Positions 15,585 through 22,991 of a stretch of DNA of 38,092 nt are shown piece by piece. Within the stretch, counting starts at the first letter, position 1. Each line of letters opens with the position of its first letter. The notes below the pieces were generated by a model that was not told the origin of the DNA, did not search any database, and saw only the letters and a list, made by a program, of their open reading frames with translations. Both the position numbers and the translations under genes were made by a program. This stretch comes from Actinomycetes bacterium (lineage in GTDB: Bacteria > Actinomycetota > Actinomycetes > Actinomycetales > Cellulomonadaceae), in assembly GCA_023432565.1 (NCBI GenBank), contig JAEYUL010000093.1, positions 1-38,092 of the forward strand, written 5' to 3'.

Positions 15585-18356
15585 CTACTTCTTGACCACC
15601 AGGGTCCGCGTGCTGGTGGCCGGGGCGTACGTCGTCGAGCCGAGGTACGTGACCGTGACCTTCCACGTGCCCTTGGCGAGCCTGGGCAGCGAGAGCGTGG
15701 CCGTGCCGGACCGCAGCGTCACGGTGGTCGTCGTCGAGCGTCCGCCCTTCGACACCCTGACCTTCACCTTGCCGGTGGCGGTCGCCAGGCCGCGGGGCAC
15801 CGAGACGGTGACCGCTGCCTTGCCCTTCGTCGTGGACGTCGGCGCCGTGGTGACCTTGAGCGCCACCGAGGAGACCTTGCCGACGGTGACCTTCAGGCCT
15901 CGCGTCGCGGACGCGCTCGCGACGTCGGCGCTGCCTGCGTACGTGGCCCGCAGCGTGTACGACTTCACCGCGAGGTTCGACGGCAGCGTGAGGACCGCCC
16001 GCCCGGTGCTCGACAGCGTCGCGCTGCGCGACGATCCGGCGCCGCTCAGCGTCACCTTCCCGGGCGCCGCCTTGCCTCGTGCGTCGACCACCGTGACGGT
16101 CACCTTGACGGACGTGCCGTACGCACTGCTCGCGACCGCCGAGACGGACACCTTCGCACCGGCCTTGGCGACCCTGAGCGTCCTCGGGGCAGAGGCCGAC
16201 GACGCGTGCGTGTCGTCCCCGCTGTAGGTGGCGGTGACCGTGTAGGTACCCGCGGGCAGCGAGGCCGGGGCGGTGAACGTGGCCGTGCCGTCGACGAGGT
16301 CCGAGGTCACGGGTCCGCCCGGGAGCCCGCTCAGCGCGACGGTGCCGGTCGCCCCGTCGCTCACCGTGGCCCGGTAGGTCACGGCGGTGCCGTACGTCGC
16401 CGACGTCGGGCCGGCGAGGGTGACGTCCGCACGCTCGCGGATCCGCAGCTCCACCCAGGACGGCGCGATCGAGTAGCCCCGGCCGAGGTAGGCCACCGTC
16501 CACACGTCACCGACCTGCTCCGAGGTGATGGTCGGAAGCGTCACCGAGACGACCGAGCCGTCCCGCTTGAGTGCCACGGGAGCCCCGACGGGTGCGCCGT
16601 CCTGGTCGAGCACGACCACGCTGCCCGCGGGAGCACCGGTGCCGACGGCGCGCGGGACGTTCGCCCCGCTGGAGTTGTACGTGACGAACGGCGCGTAGCC
16701 CGGCGCGCGCACCTGGACGGCAAGCGTCGGAGCCGTGCCCGGCGCGAGGTCGCTGGTCGCGACGCCGTCGACGGTCACGCTCGTCGAGCTCGCGTGGCGC
16801 TTCGCCCCCAGCGAGCCGAGCAGGTCCGCGTAGGCGTCGACAGCCTCCGAGGCGAAGTCGCGCGCGTTGGCCAGACGGTCGCCGCCCGCGGCGAGCGTGC
16901 CGGTCAGGGTCGTCTCCGGCGTGTTGGGCAGGTCGCGCCCCGCAACGAACCAGTACTCGGTCATGTACTCGGTGTACGTCCCGTTGTCGTTGGCCCGGAT
17001 GGCCTGGTCGACGACCGGCGCGCGGTTGCCGGAGGCGTCCTCGTGGTCACCGCGGTGCACCAGCAGCGCGGGCACCTGCAGCCGGCGCGCCGACTGGATG
17101 GTCTTCGTGGTGTCGCCGCCCGGGTAGAACCAGTGCGGGCTGGCGCCCGGCTCCCCCGCCGCCGCGTACTCCGCGACCGCGTTCGGCAGGTAGGCGCTGA
17201 CCAGGTCGCCGTACAGGTAGCCCGGCGCGAGGGTCTTGCCGTCGGTGACGACGGGCTGACCGCTGGTGCGGATGTGGTCGTACGCCGATCCGGAGTTGCT
17301 GACCGAGAACAGCGAGAAGTCGAGGTTGTAGACCGTCTTGATGCCCTCGGACTTCGCCTGCGCGTTGAGCTCGGGCAGCACGGCACGCGTGTTGTGGCAC
17401 CACGTCCCGCCGAACAGCAGCGGAACGTCGCTGGAGGCATAGCGAGGGTCGCTCAGCAGGTGGATCGTCTCGGGGTACGTCAGCTGCTGGACGCGCCAGC
17501 CGTCGGCCGCGTCGGCCTCGCTGAGGATCTCGCCGCCGTACTTCGTCGCGTCCGCGTAGGACGCGGCGTGCCGGCGGTTGACCTCGTGCCTGTAGAACTC
17601 GAACTGGGTGCTGACGTCGAGGTCCGGGTCCCCGGCGGTGCCGCCGGCGGCGAGCAGCGTCTCCTTGACGGCGTCCTGGTAGGCGGTCTGCTCGGGCAGG
17701 GTGTCGAGGTCGGCCGCCGTCTTGCGCTCGGAGAGGGAGGCGACGACCCGGTCGTCCTTCCCCTCGTCGTCCTCGCGGTCCTTGTCGACGACGACGAGGT
17801 ACGGGCCGACGACCTTGCCGTCCTCGGTCCGGACGAACTGCGGGGACGGGTCGTCGCCGTTGAGCAGCTCGATGAGCGGGCCGCCGGTGGTCGACGGGTT
17901 CCCCTCGTTCTTCCAGTACTCCAGGCCCGCACCGGTCAGGCGGGTCTCGAGCTCGGACCAGTCGAAGACGTTCAGCGCGCCGCCGTCGATGCGGGGGTTG
18001 AAGACGTAGATCCTCGGCACGCCGATGCTGGTGGCCGCAGCGTTGATGTGGGCGATCTCGGCCTGGGTGCTGGCGTCCGTCGGGTCGCCGAACAGCACGG
18101 CGTGACGACCCTGCTCGAAGCGCAGCAGGTACTTGAGCCGCTCGATCGTGATCGTCTCGAAGACGTGCTGACCGCGCACGGGCTCCAGGGACGGGAAGAC
18201 GTCCGCGAGGTAGTCGAAGTCGACGCCCGAGCTGATCGCGGGCGTGGTCGTCGGGGCTGCGGCGTGCGCGGCCGGCGCGAGCACGATCGCGGGCGCTGCG
18301 GCCAGCGCGGCGATCACGATCCCGGCGAGCCTGCGTCGCACGGTGGAGATGGACAT
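15585..18356 (-). CDS. Secreted protein: two thioredoxin-like segments, one Cys, three Ig-like repeats
   Basis: I do not recognise a characterised homologue. The 923-residue product has a Sec signal peptide (basic MSISTVRRR, hydrophobic core, cleavage near HAAAP at 31-35). Residues 68-190 and 295-435 look like two thioredoxin-fold segments: HAVLFGDPTDASTQ (85-98) and VPLLFGGTWCHNTRA (311-325) each follow a beta strand and lead into a helix and another strand. C320 in WCHN is the only cysteine in the whole protein. Residues 440-640 are a beta-rich linker. Three repeats of about 95 residues (641-730, 731-826, 827-923) resemble bacterial Ig-like domains of the Big_3_5 type and probably bind the surface. 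There is no LPxTG or membrane anchor. It is the last gene of the SAM-riboswitch operon, 56 nt after the FN3 protein. The start was chosen at the signal peptide; the ribosome binding site is weak. Confidence 0.75.
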   Translation of the reverse strand: MSISTVRRRLAGIVIAALAAAPAIVLAPAAHAAAPTTTPAISSGVDFDYLADVFPSLEPVRGQHVFETITIERLKYLLRFEQGRHAVLFGDPTDASTQAEIAHINAAATSIGVPRIYVFNPRIDGGALNVFDWSELETRLTGAGLEYWKNEGNPSTTGGPLIELLNGDDPSPQFVRTEDGKVVGPYLVVVDKDREDDEGKDDRVVASLSERKTAADLDTLPEQTAYQDAVKETLLAAGGTAGDPDLDVSTQFEFYRHEVNRRHAASYADATKYGGEILSEADAADGWRVQQLTYPETIHLLSDPRYASSDVPLLFGGTWCHNTRAVLPELNAQAKSEGIKTVYNLDFSLFSVSNSGSAYDHIRTSGQPVVTDGKTLAPGYLYGDLVSAYLPNAVAEYAAAGEPGASPHWFYPGGDTTKTIQSARRLQVPALLVHRGDHEDASGNRAPVVDQAIRANDNGTYTEYMTEYWFVAGRDLPNTPETTLTGTLAAGGDRLANARDFASEAVDAYADLLGSLGAKRHASSTSVTVDGVATSDLAPGTAPTLAVQVRAPGYAPFVTYNSSGANVPRAVGTGAPAGSVVVLDQDGAPVGAPVALKRDGSVVSVTLPTITSEQVGDVWTVAYLGRGYSIAPSWVELRIRERADVTLAGPTSATYGTAVTYRATVSDGATGTVALSGLPGGPVTSDLVDGTATFTAPASLPAGTYTVTATYSGDDTHASSASAPRTLRVAKAGAKVSVSAVASSAYGTSVKVTVTVVDARGKAAPGKVTLSGAGSSRSATLSSTGRAVLTLPSNLAVKSYTLRATYAGSADVASASATRGLKVTVGKVSSVALKVTTAPTSTTKGKAAVTVSVPRGLATATGKVKVRVSKGGRSTTTTVTLRSGTATLSLPRLAKGTWKVTVTYLGSTTYAPATSTRTLVVKK

Positions 18357-18412
18357 GGCGATGTCGTCACTTTCTCGCGCTGCGAGGCGCGGGTGGGTGG
18401 AGGTGGAGCTGG

Positions 18413-20089
18413 TCAACGGACGGGCTGCGCCGCGGGGGTCGGCGGCCGGTCCGCTCGAGCGGGCGGGACGAGCTGCCACGTGACGCTGAGCTGCCCGGTC
18501 TCCGCCGAGACCTGCACGTCGGGGTGGGCGGGAGCAGCGACGGCGGGCGGGTACGGCGCGGTCGTGTGGTGCACGACCGCCTCGGGTGCGCCGGCGGGGT
18601 TGACCGCGGTGACGGGGACGCGCGTCGGTGCGAAGGCGGTGAGCAGCGGGTTGTCGAGCTGCAGCGGTGGCAGCGCGGGGTGCGCGGTGCCAGGGCTCGA
18701 GACCTGAGCGGCGGGCGTCGTAGCCGACGTCGCGGGTGCGCTCGGCGTCGCGGGCGCGGTCGGTGCCGCGGTGGTCGCGACCCGGCGCCCGCCACCGCGT
18801 GCGTAGTGCGACGCGAGCAGCAGCACGCCGGCGACGGCGAGCGCACCGAGGATCACGAGCCCGGTCAGCGGCGGGACCGTCTCGTTCGACGTCTGCTCGG
18901 TCTCCGGCGAGGGCGTCGCGGCTTCCGCCAGCGTCACGGCGCTCTGCGAGACGACCTGGCCCTGGTACGCCACGACGAAGTGGTGCTCGCCGGCGGGGAC
19001 GTCCTGCGGGATGACGACGTCGGTGCTGAACGCGCCGGCCTCGTCCGTGGTGACCGTCGTCAGGAGGACCGGGTCCGAGTGGAGCTCGACGTCGAGCTGG
19101 ACGCCTGCGGCGTAGCCGGAGCCGCTCAGCGCGACCGTCGCACCGGGCTCGACGTCGCCGATCCAGGTGAGCTCGCCGACGACCGCGGTCACAGGCGTCC
19201 CGATCGTGACCGCCTCGGAGGGCGTGGACGCGGCGGACTCGCCCACCTCGTTCACGGCGCGCACGGCCGCGCGGTAGCTGCCGTCGGGCAGGTCACGGAA
19301 CTCGTGCGTGGTCGTCCGGGCGTCGACCTCGGCGCGGTTGCCGCCGCTGAGCAGCACGACGTAGCCCGTCACGCTGTCCAGCTCCACGTCCACCGACGGC
19401 TCCCACGTCACGACGATCGTCGTCCCGTCGACCGTGAGCGTCGGGGTGCCGGGCGCGGACGGGGCCCCGGCGACGACCTGTTCGTCCGGGTCGATCCCGA
19501 GGTCGTCGGTGACGGGCGTGGCCGGTGCGGCCACCGGCGGCGGCGTGGTGCCCGGGGCGGTGGTGGCGCCGGGCGCGGGTGCCGCCGTCGGTGCGGCCGT
19601 CGCCCCGGGTCGCGGGCTCGGCGCGGTGGTGGGCGTCGGCGACTTCGTGGGCGTGGGGGTGACCGGGCTCGGCGCCTTCGTCGGCGAGGGTGTCCTCGAC
19701 GGCGCAGGGGTCGGCGACTTCGTCGGGGTCGGCGTGAGGTTGTAGTCCGCGGGCAGGTCGTCCTCGTAGAGCACCTCGTCGGCGGCGCCCTGCCAGATGC
19801 CCGTGCTCGCGCTGCTGTGCACGATCCGGCCCTTGTACTTGGGGTTGTTCCCGTCGTACTCGTGGCACGTCGGGATCGGCTGGCACCACTTGTCCTCGGG
19901 GAGGTACGTGAGCGCCGCGCCGCGGTCGTCCTGCAGGCAGTGCTGGTCGTCGGCGCCGTCGACCCACTGCACGCTCGTGGCGTCGGCCCGGCTCGCCTGG
20001 GCGACAGGCAGGGCGAGGCCCAGCAGGGCGACGACGAACACCGCGGCCAGCGGGCGGGTGCGGCGGTGGAGCTGGAGAACGAGGTTCAC
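18413..20089 (-). CDS. Membrane-anchored surface protein with FN3 and Ig-like domains
   Basis: No characterised homologue recognised. The 558-residue product has a signal peptide (about 1-33) and a small N-terminal domain (36-117) with all three cysteines of the protein (C51, C69, C75). A Pro/Thr/Ser-rich spacer of repeated TPTKSPTP-like units (118-192), a fibronectin type III domain (about 211-298) and an Ig/IPT-like beta domain (305-388, core GDVEPGATVALSGSGY) follow. One membrane helix (408-427) is followed by basic residues and a Pro/Ala-rich tail of about 130 residues, predicted to be cytoplasmic. The helix looks like a sortase-type C-terminus, but the long tail argues against sorting. 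The GTG start has AGGAAGAGAG upstream. It lies 39 nt after the symporter stop with no terminator between, so it is probably cotranscribed. Confidence 0.75.
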   Translation of the reverse strand: MNLVLQLHRRTRPLAAVFVVALLGLALPVAQASRADATSVQWVDGADDQHCLQDDRGAALTYLPEDKWCQPIPTCHEYDGNNPKYKGRIVHSSASTGIWQGAADEVLYEDDLPADYNLTPTPTKSPTPAPSRTPSPTKAPSPVTPTPTKSPTPTTAPSPRPGATAAPTAAPAPGATTAPGTTPPPVAAPATPVTDDLGIDPDEQVVAGAPSAPGTPTLTVDGTTIVVTWEPSVDVELDSVTGYVVLLSGGNRAEVDARTTTHEFRDLPDGSYRAAVRAVNEVGESAASTPSEAVTIGTPVTAVVGELTWIGDVEPGATVALSGSGYAAGVQLDVELHSDPVLLTTVTTDEAGAFSTDVVIPQDVPAGEHHFVVAYQGQVVSQSAVTLAEAATPSPETEQTSNETVPPLTGLVILGALAVAGVLLLASHYARGGGRRVATTAAPTAPATPSAPATSATTPAAQVSSPGTAHPALPPLQLDNPLLTAFAPTRVPVTAVNPAGAPEAVVHHTTAPYPPAVAAPAHPDVQVSAETGQLSVTWQLVPPARADRPPTPAAQPVR

Positions 20090-20128
20090 GAGGGACGCTC
20101 TCTTCCTGGGGGCAGGGGCGTGCAGAGG

Positions 20129-21613
20129 TCAGCGAGCGCGCAGACGCTCACGAGGGCTGGGTTCGACCGCACAGGCTCCGACCGGGACGCCACCCCAGGG
20201 GGCGTCGTCGGGGTCGGTGGCATCGTCGGGATCGGTGGCGTCGTGCGCCGGGCGGGCGGGCCGCGGGTCGGACGTCGACGCGAGCGCGGCGGCCACGTCG
20301 GGGTTGGGGGCCTCGAACACCTCGTCGTCGAGCCGGCCCTCCTTGCGGGCGACGATGGTCGCGGCCACCGCGGCGGACGTCACGTTGTTCGTCGTGCGGG
20401 CCATGTCCGCCAACGCGCTGATCGGCAGCGTGAGGATCACGACCTCGAGCGGCAGCCCGGCGGCGGCGAGCACGGTGGTCGCGGTGACGGTCGCGGTCCC
20501 GGGCACACCCGCCGTGCCGATCGACACGACGAGACCGAGCAGGACGAGCACCGCGTAGTCCCCCAGCCCGTACGGGATCCCGAGGGCGTTGACGGAGTAC
20601 ACCGCCAGGAGGGTCGGCCAGATCCCGGCGCACCCGGGCATGCCGATCGTGGTGCCGAGAGGTGCGGTGAACCCGGCGATCTCCGCGGGGACGCCGACGC
20701 GCGTGCGCAGCAGGCTCGTGGTCAGCGGCAACGTGCCCGCGCTGCTCTGGGTCGTGAAGGCGGTCAGCTGCGCGGGAAGGAGGTGCCGGAAGAACGCGAC
20801 CGGGCTCACGTCCGCCGAGACCCGCAGGAACACGCCGTTGACGAGGTAGGTGTGCGCGAAGCACACGACGAACGCGACGACGAGCAGCGTGAGCAGCGGC
20901 CACAGCTGGCTCGTGTCGGCCGACACGGTCGACGTGAACGACGCGGTGAGCGCCAGCACCGCGTACGGCGTGAGGCTGATGACGAACCCCACGGCGCGGT
21001 AGATGATCTCGCGGAGCGACTCGACGAGCCTCGTGAACGGGGCGACCTTCTCCGGGTGCTTGTCGGCGATCACCGAGCACGAGACCGCCACGAGCAGCGT
21101 GGTCAGGATGATCGGGATGATGTTGTTCTCCGAGACGTCCTTGACGACGTTCGTCGGGAAGAAGCCGATGAAGACCGCCGAGAAGGGCTGGCGGACCGAG
21201 TCCAGCGAGCGCGTGTCGACCTCCTGCGTGCCCAGCTGGGCACCCGAGCCGAGGCCGACGAGCAGAGCCGTGCCGAGCGCGAGGAAGATGGCGACGAGGT
21301 TGAGCCCGAGCAGCCAGTAGACGGACCGCCCGCCGATGGTCCGCAGCTGAGCCGTGGAGCCCAGCGACGTGATGCTCGACAGGATCGAGACGATCACGAG
21401 CGGGGCGACGATCGTGAGCAGCAGGTTGACGTAGACCCTGCCGAGGGGCTGCACGTACTCGACGTGGTCACGGAACACCACGCCCACGCCGACGCCGAGG
21501 AACAGGCCGACGAACGTCAGGACCGAGAAGTTCACGCGCTTGCGCGACAGGGCGAGGATGCCGGCGAACAGGCCGACGGTGACGGCCAGGGCGGCCGCGT
21601 CCCAGACGTTCAC
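20129..21613 (-). CDS. Cation symporter of the DAACS family, TcyP-like (probable cystine uptake)
   Basis: A sodium- or proton-coupled secondary transporter of the dicarboxylate/amino acid:cation symporter family, 494 aa. Among family members it is closest by eye to the cystine transporter TcyP: an early RKRVNFSVLTFVGL segment, then LLLTIVAPLVIVSILSSI, the hairpin-loop region FTTQSSAGTLPLTTSLL, GTTIGMPGCAGIWPTLLAV and the substrate-site helix DMARTTNNVTSA. The hydrophilic C-terminal tail (about 50 residues) includes a repeated DATDPDD unit. The GTG at 21611-21613 has GGAG six nt upstream; longer in-frame starts would run into the leader. A SAM-IV-type riboswitch lies about 250 nt upstream, which supports a sulfur compound (cystine, or perhaps methionine) as substrate. 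It leads a three-gene operon. Confidence 0.85.
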   Translation of the reverse strand: MNVWDAAALAVTVGLFAGILALSRKRVNFSVLTFVGLFLGVGVGVVFRDHVEYVQPLGRVYVNLLLTIVAPLVIVSILSSITSLGSTAQLRTIGGRSVYWLLGLNLVAIFLALGTALLVGLGSGAQLGTQEVDTRSLDSVRQPFSAVFIGFFPTNVVKDVSENNIIPIILTTLLVAVSCSVIADKHPEKVAPFTRLVESLREIIYRAVGFVISLTPYAVLALTASFTSTVSADTSQLWPLLTLLVVAFVVCFAHTYLVNGVFLRVSADVSPVAFFRHLLPAQLTAFTTQSSAGTLPLTTSLLRTRVGVPAEIAGFTAPLGTTIGMPGCAGIWPTLLAVYSVNALGIPYGLGDYAVLVLLGLVVSIGTAGVPGTATVTATTVLAAAGLPLEVVILTLPISALADMARTTNNVTSAAVAATIVARKEGRLDDEVFEAPNPDVAAALASTSDPRPARPAHDATDPDDATDPDDAPWGGVPVGACAVEPSPRERLRAR

Positions 21614-21697
21614 GGGGGGCTCCGATCGTGCGCGAGCAGCGCCCCGGCGACCGACGACGGTCGCGGGCGTGCTCAGGGGGAAGGGGATGGCCCTCAG

Positions 21698-21718
21698 GCG
21701 CGGGAGAAGGCCCCGCGC
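21698..21718 (-). other. Leader hairpin near the symporter start
   Basis: GCGCGGG and CCCGCGC form a 7-bp stem with a 7-nt loop in the 5' leader, about 85 nt before the symporter GTG. It may be part of the riboswitch output or incidental in such GC-rich DNA. Confidence 0.3.
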
Positions 21719-21838
21719 GGGAGGATCGACGTGCGACAGGGGGCGGCGCAGGAACATCGACGCAGTCGGTGCTCGGATGCGCGCCTCACGCTTGTGCTCC
21801 TCGTCGTCTCGAGGCGTCGATCGCTCGTCGCCGTGCTT

Positions 21839-21861
21839 GTCGTCGCGCGGCGCACGACGAC
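21839..21861 (-). terminator. Hairpin just 3' of the SAM aptamer (candidate expression platform)
   Basis: On the transcript, GTCGTCGTGC pairs with GCGCGACGAC (one G:U) around a 3-nt loop, giving a 10-bp stem two nt after the aptamer's closing stem. No U tract follows, so either termination without a U tract or a translational mechanism is possible. Confidence 0.4.
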
Positions 21862-21863
21862 CT

Positions 21864-21942
21864 GGTCATCACCCGGGGCACCCCGCCACGGACGGAGGGT
21901 TGCCGGTCTCCCAGCCGGGGCTTGTCGGAGACGCTCGTGACC
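21864..21942 (-). ncRNA. SAM-IV-type S-adenosylmethionine riboswitch aptamer
   Basis: Read on the minus strand, 21942 to 21864 opens with GGTCACGAGCG and contains CAAGCCCCGGCT, CGGCAACCCTCC and GGGGTGCCCCGGG in order. It closes with TGATGACC, which pairs with the opening GGTCA as P1. This matches my memory of the SAM-IV riboswitch class of Actinomycetales, related to SAM-I, which turns genes off at high SAM. The class assignment is by consensus recognition, not by a covariance search. The aptamer lies about 50 nt after a well-formed promoter and about 250 nt before the symporter start. No terminator is visible between the three downstream genes, so all may be controlled. Confidence 0.85.
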
Positions 21943-21943
21943 T

Positions 21944-21990
21944 GTCAGCGGCGACCTTATCCCTACTGGATAGGTCACCGTTTCGCTGAC
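21944..21990 (-). other. 5'-terminal hairpin of the riboswitch mRNA
   Basis: The transcript begins near 21990. GTCAGCG there pairs with CGCTGAC at 21944-21950, and inside it GACC/GGTC and TATCC/GGATA pair around a short loop. The aptamer starts one nt later. A role in mRNA stability or aptamer folding is a guess. Confidence 0.45.
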
Positions 21991-21996
21991 GTGCTC

Positions 21997-22026
21997 TTTC
22001 TACTCAGCCGCGGTTCGCCGTGTCAA
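21997..22026 (-). promoter_or_regulatory. Promoter of the riboswitch operon
   Basis: TTGACA (22021-22026) and TAGAAA (21997-22002) on the minus strand with an 18-nt spacer. The -35 box is perfect, an unusually strong match for this window. It predicts a leader of nearly 380 nt. The remaining DNA from 22027 to 22180 shows no gene. Confidence 0.7.
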
Positions 22027-22185
22027 CGAACGAGACGTCGACATCCGGGATCTGAGACCCCGTTCACCCGTTCGGGCGCCCGGTGCTGCCGGGCAGGTGA
22101 CCGCGCGGGCAGCGCGCGGCAGCCCGCTCCCCCGGCGAGCGGGCGCCGGCCCCGGCCCACTGCGGGCGGTGAGCACGACAGGACG

Positions 22186-22204
22186 CGGCGCGCCGGGCGC
22201 GCCG
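22186..22204 (-). terminator. Hairpin after the small acidic gene
   Basis: CGGCGCG and CGCGCCG form a 7-bp stem with a 5-nt loop, 25 nt after the stop of the acidic-protein gene. No U tract. Confidence 0.35.
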
Positions 22205-22229
22205 TCAGCACTCGGCGGAGGGGGTGCGC

Positions 22230-22544
22230 TCAGCGCGCCGTCTCGACCTCGTCGTAGTCGTCGTCGCCCGCCCAGTCCCCCTCGACGTCCGCGGGCTCGT
22301 CGTCGTCCTCGTCCTCGTCGTCGTCGAACTCGTCGTCCTCGTCCTCCTCGGCGAGGTAGAACGGGGTCGCCTCGCCGTGCACCGTGCCCAGCGCGTCGTC
22401 GTAGACCTCGAAGGCGTCCGCGAGGACGTCGTAGGCGTCGTCGACGGCGGGGTCGTCCTCGCCCTGGCGCGCGACGACGGCGCTGTAGTGCGCCTCGAGC
22501 GCAGCGACGAAACGGTCCAGCGCGGCACGGGGGTCGACGGTCAT
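22230..22544 (-). CDS. Small acidic protein of unknown function
   Basis: A 104-residue protein. The first 65 residues are predicted helical (DPRAALDRFVAALEAHYSAV and DDAYDVLADAFEVYDDAL). The rest is a very acidic run (EEDEDDEFDDDEDEDDDE) ending in VETAR. The ATG start lies only about 150 bp from the divergent DUF5703-like gene. Proteins of this kind occur across actinobacteria, sometimes labelled primosomal protein without good reason. I assign no function. The acidic tail could interact with a basic protein or bind cations. Confidence 0.75.
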   Translation of the reverse strand: MTVDPRAALDRFVAALEAHYSAVVARQGEDDPAVDDAYDVLADAFEVYDDALGTVHGEATPFYLAEEDEDDEFDDDEDEDDDEPADVEGDWAGDDDYDEVETAR

Positions 22545-22696
22545 GCCCGAACGCTACCGCCGCTCAGCGGTCGCTGACAGGACCGAAGGCAGGACGAGGC
22601 GAGCGCACACCCGTCGACAGGGCCGCGCGTCCCGTAAGGAGGCACGTCGTCGGGTGCACAATGGCCGCACGCGAGTCGGCAACGGAAGGGTGGCGG

Positions 22697-22930
22697 ATGG
22701 CCGTCGAGACGCGTCAGCGACGCCGGGACTGGGTCGCGCAGGGCGGGCAGTACGAGTACCGCGTGGTGGTCCTGCCACGCACCACGAGCCGCAGCGACGC
22801 CCAGCGCCTGCTCACCGAGCAGGCCGAGTACGGCCGCTGGGAGCTGGCACGCTCGGTGCTCTACGTCGGGGGCGAACGGCGCGTGTGGCTGCGCCGCAAG
22901 GTCCTGCGCGTGCGCAGCACGCTGGGCTGA
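22697..22930 (+). CDS. DUF5703-like small basic protein
   Basis: A 77-residue basic protein with the segments YEYRVVVLPRTTSRSDAQRLL, then HAEYGRWEL-like EQAEYGRWELARSVLY, and GGERRVWLRRKVLRVR. This pattern matches the actinobacterial DUF5703 family of unknown function. The ATG at 22697 has GGAAGGG about seven nt upstream; an in-frame ATG at 22661 would add 12 residues but has poor spacing to the AAGGAGG at 22636. Members often sit next to an M20 peptidase, as here, though the two genes converge. The product is probably cytoplasmic. Confidence 0.78.
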   Translation: MAVETRQRRRDWVAQGGQYEYRVVVLPRTTSRSDAQRLLTEQAEYGRWELARSVLYVGGERRVWLRRKVLRVRSTLG

Positions 22931-22962
22931 GTCGCACCCCGAGCGGGCAGCCGGCCCAGGTC

Positions 22963-22985
22963 CGCGCCCCGGCGAGCGGGGCGCG
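22963..22985. terminator. Bidirectional hairpin between convergent genes
   Basis: CGCGCCCCG and CGGGGCGCG form a perfect 9-bp stem with a 5-nt loop between the DUF5703-like and M20 stop codons. It can serve both strands, but has no U tract. Confidence 0.6.
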
Positions 22986-22991
22986 CGGTGG

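Noticed and set aside
18750..18870. LPxTG-type sortase signal in the FN3/Ig protein
   Set aside because: The PPLTG-helix-basic layout is followed by about 130 more residues; sortase signals lie at the very C-terminus.
18524..21940. A plus-strand open frame of over 1100 codons opposite the riboswitch operon
   Set aside because: The product is a low-complexity Arg/Gly/Asp string with no domain, and it lies antisense to three genes with clear signal peptides, helices and motifs. Long antisense frames are expected in DNA with this GC content.
22097..22930. A 277-codon frame ending with the DUF5703-like protein
   Set aside because: Only the last 77 residues look like a protein family; the preceding part is Arg/Pro-rich, antisense to the acidic-protein gene, and a good ribosome binding site precedes the ATG at 22697.
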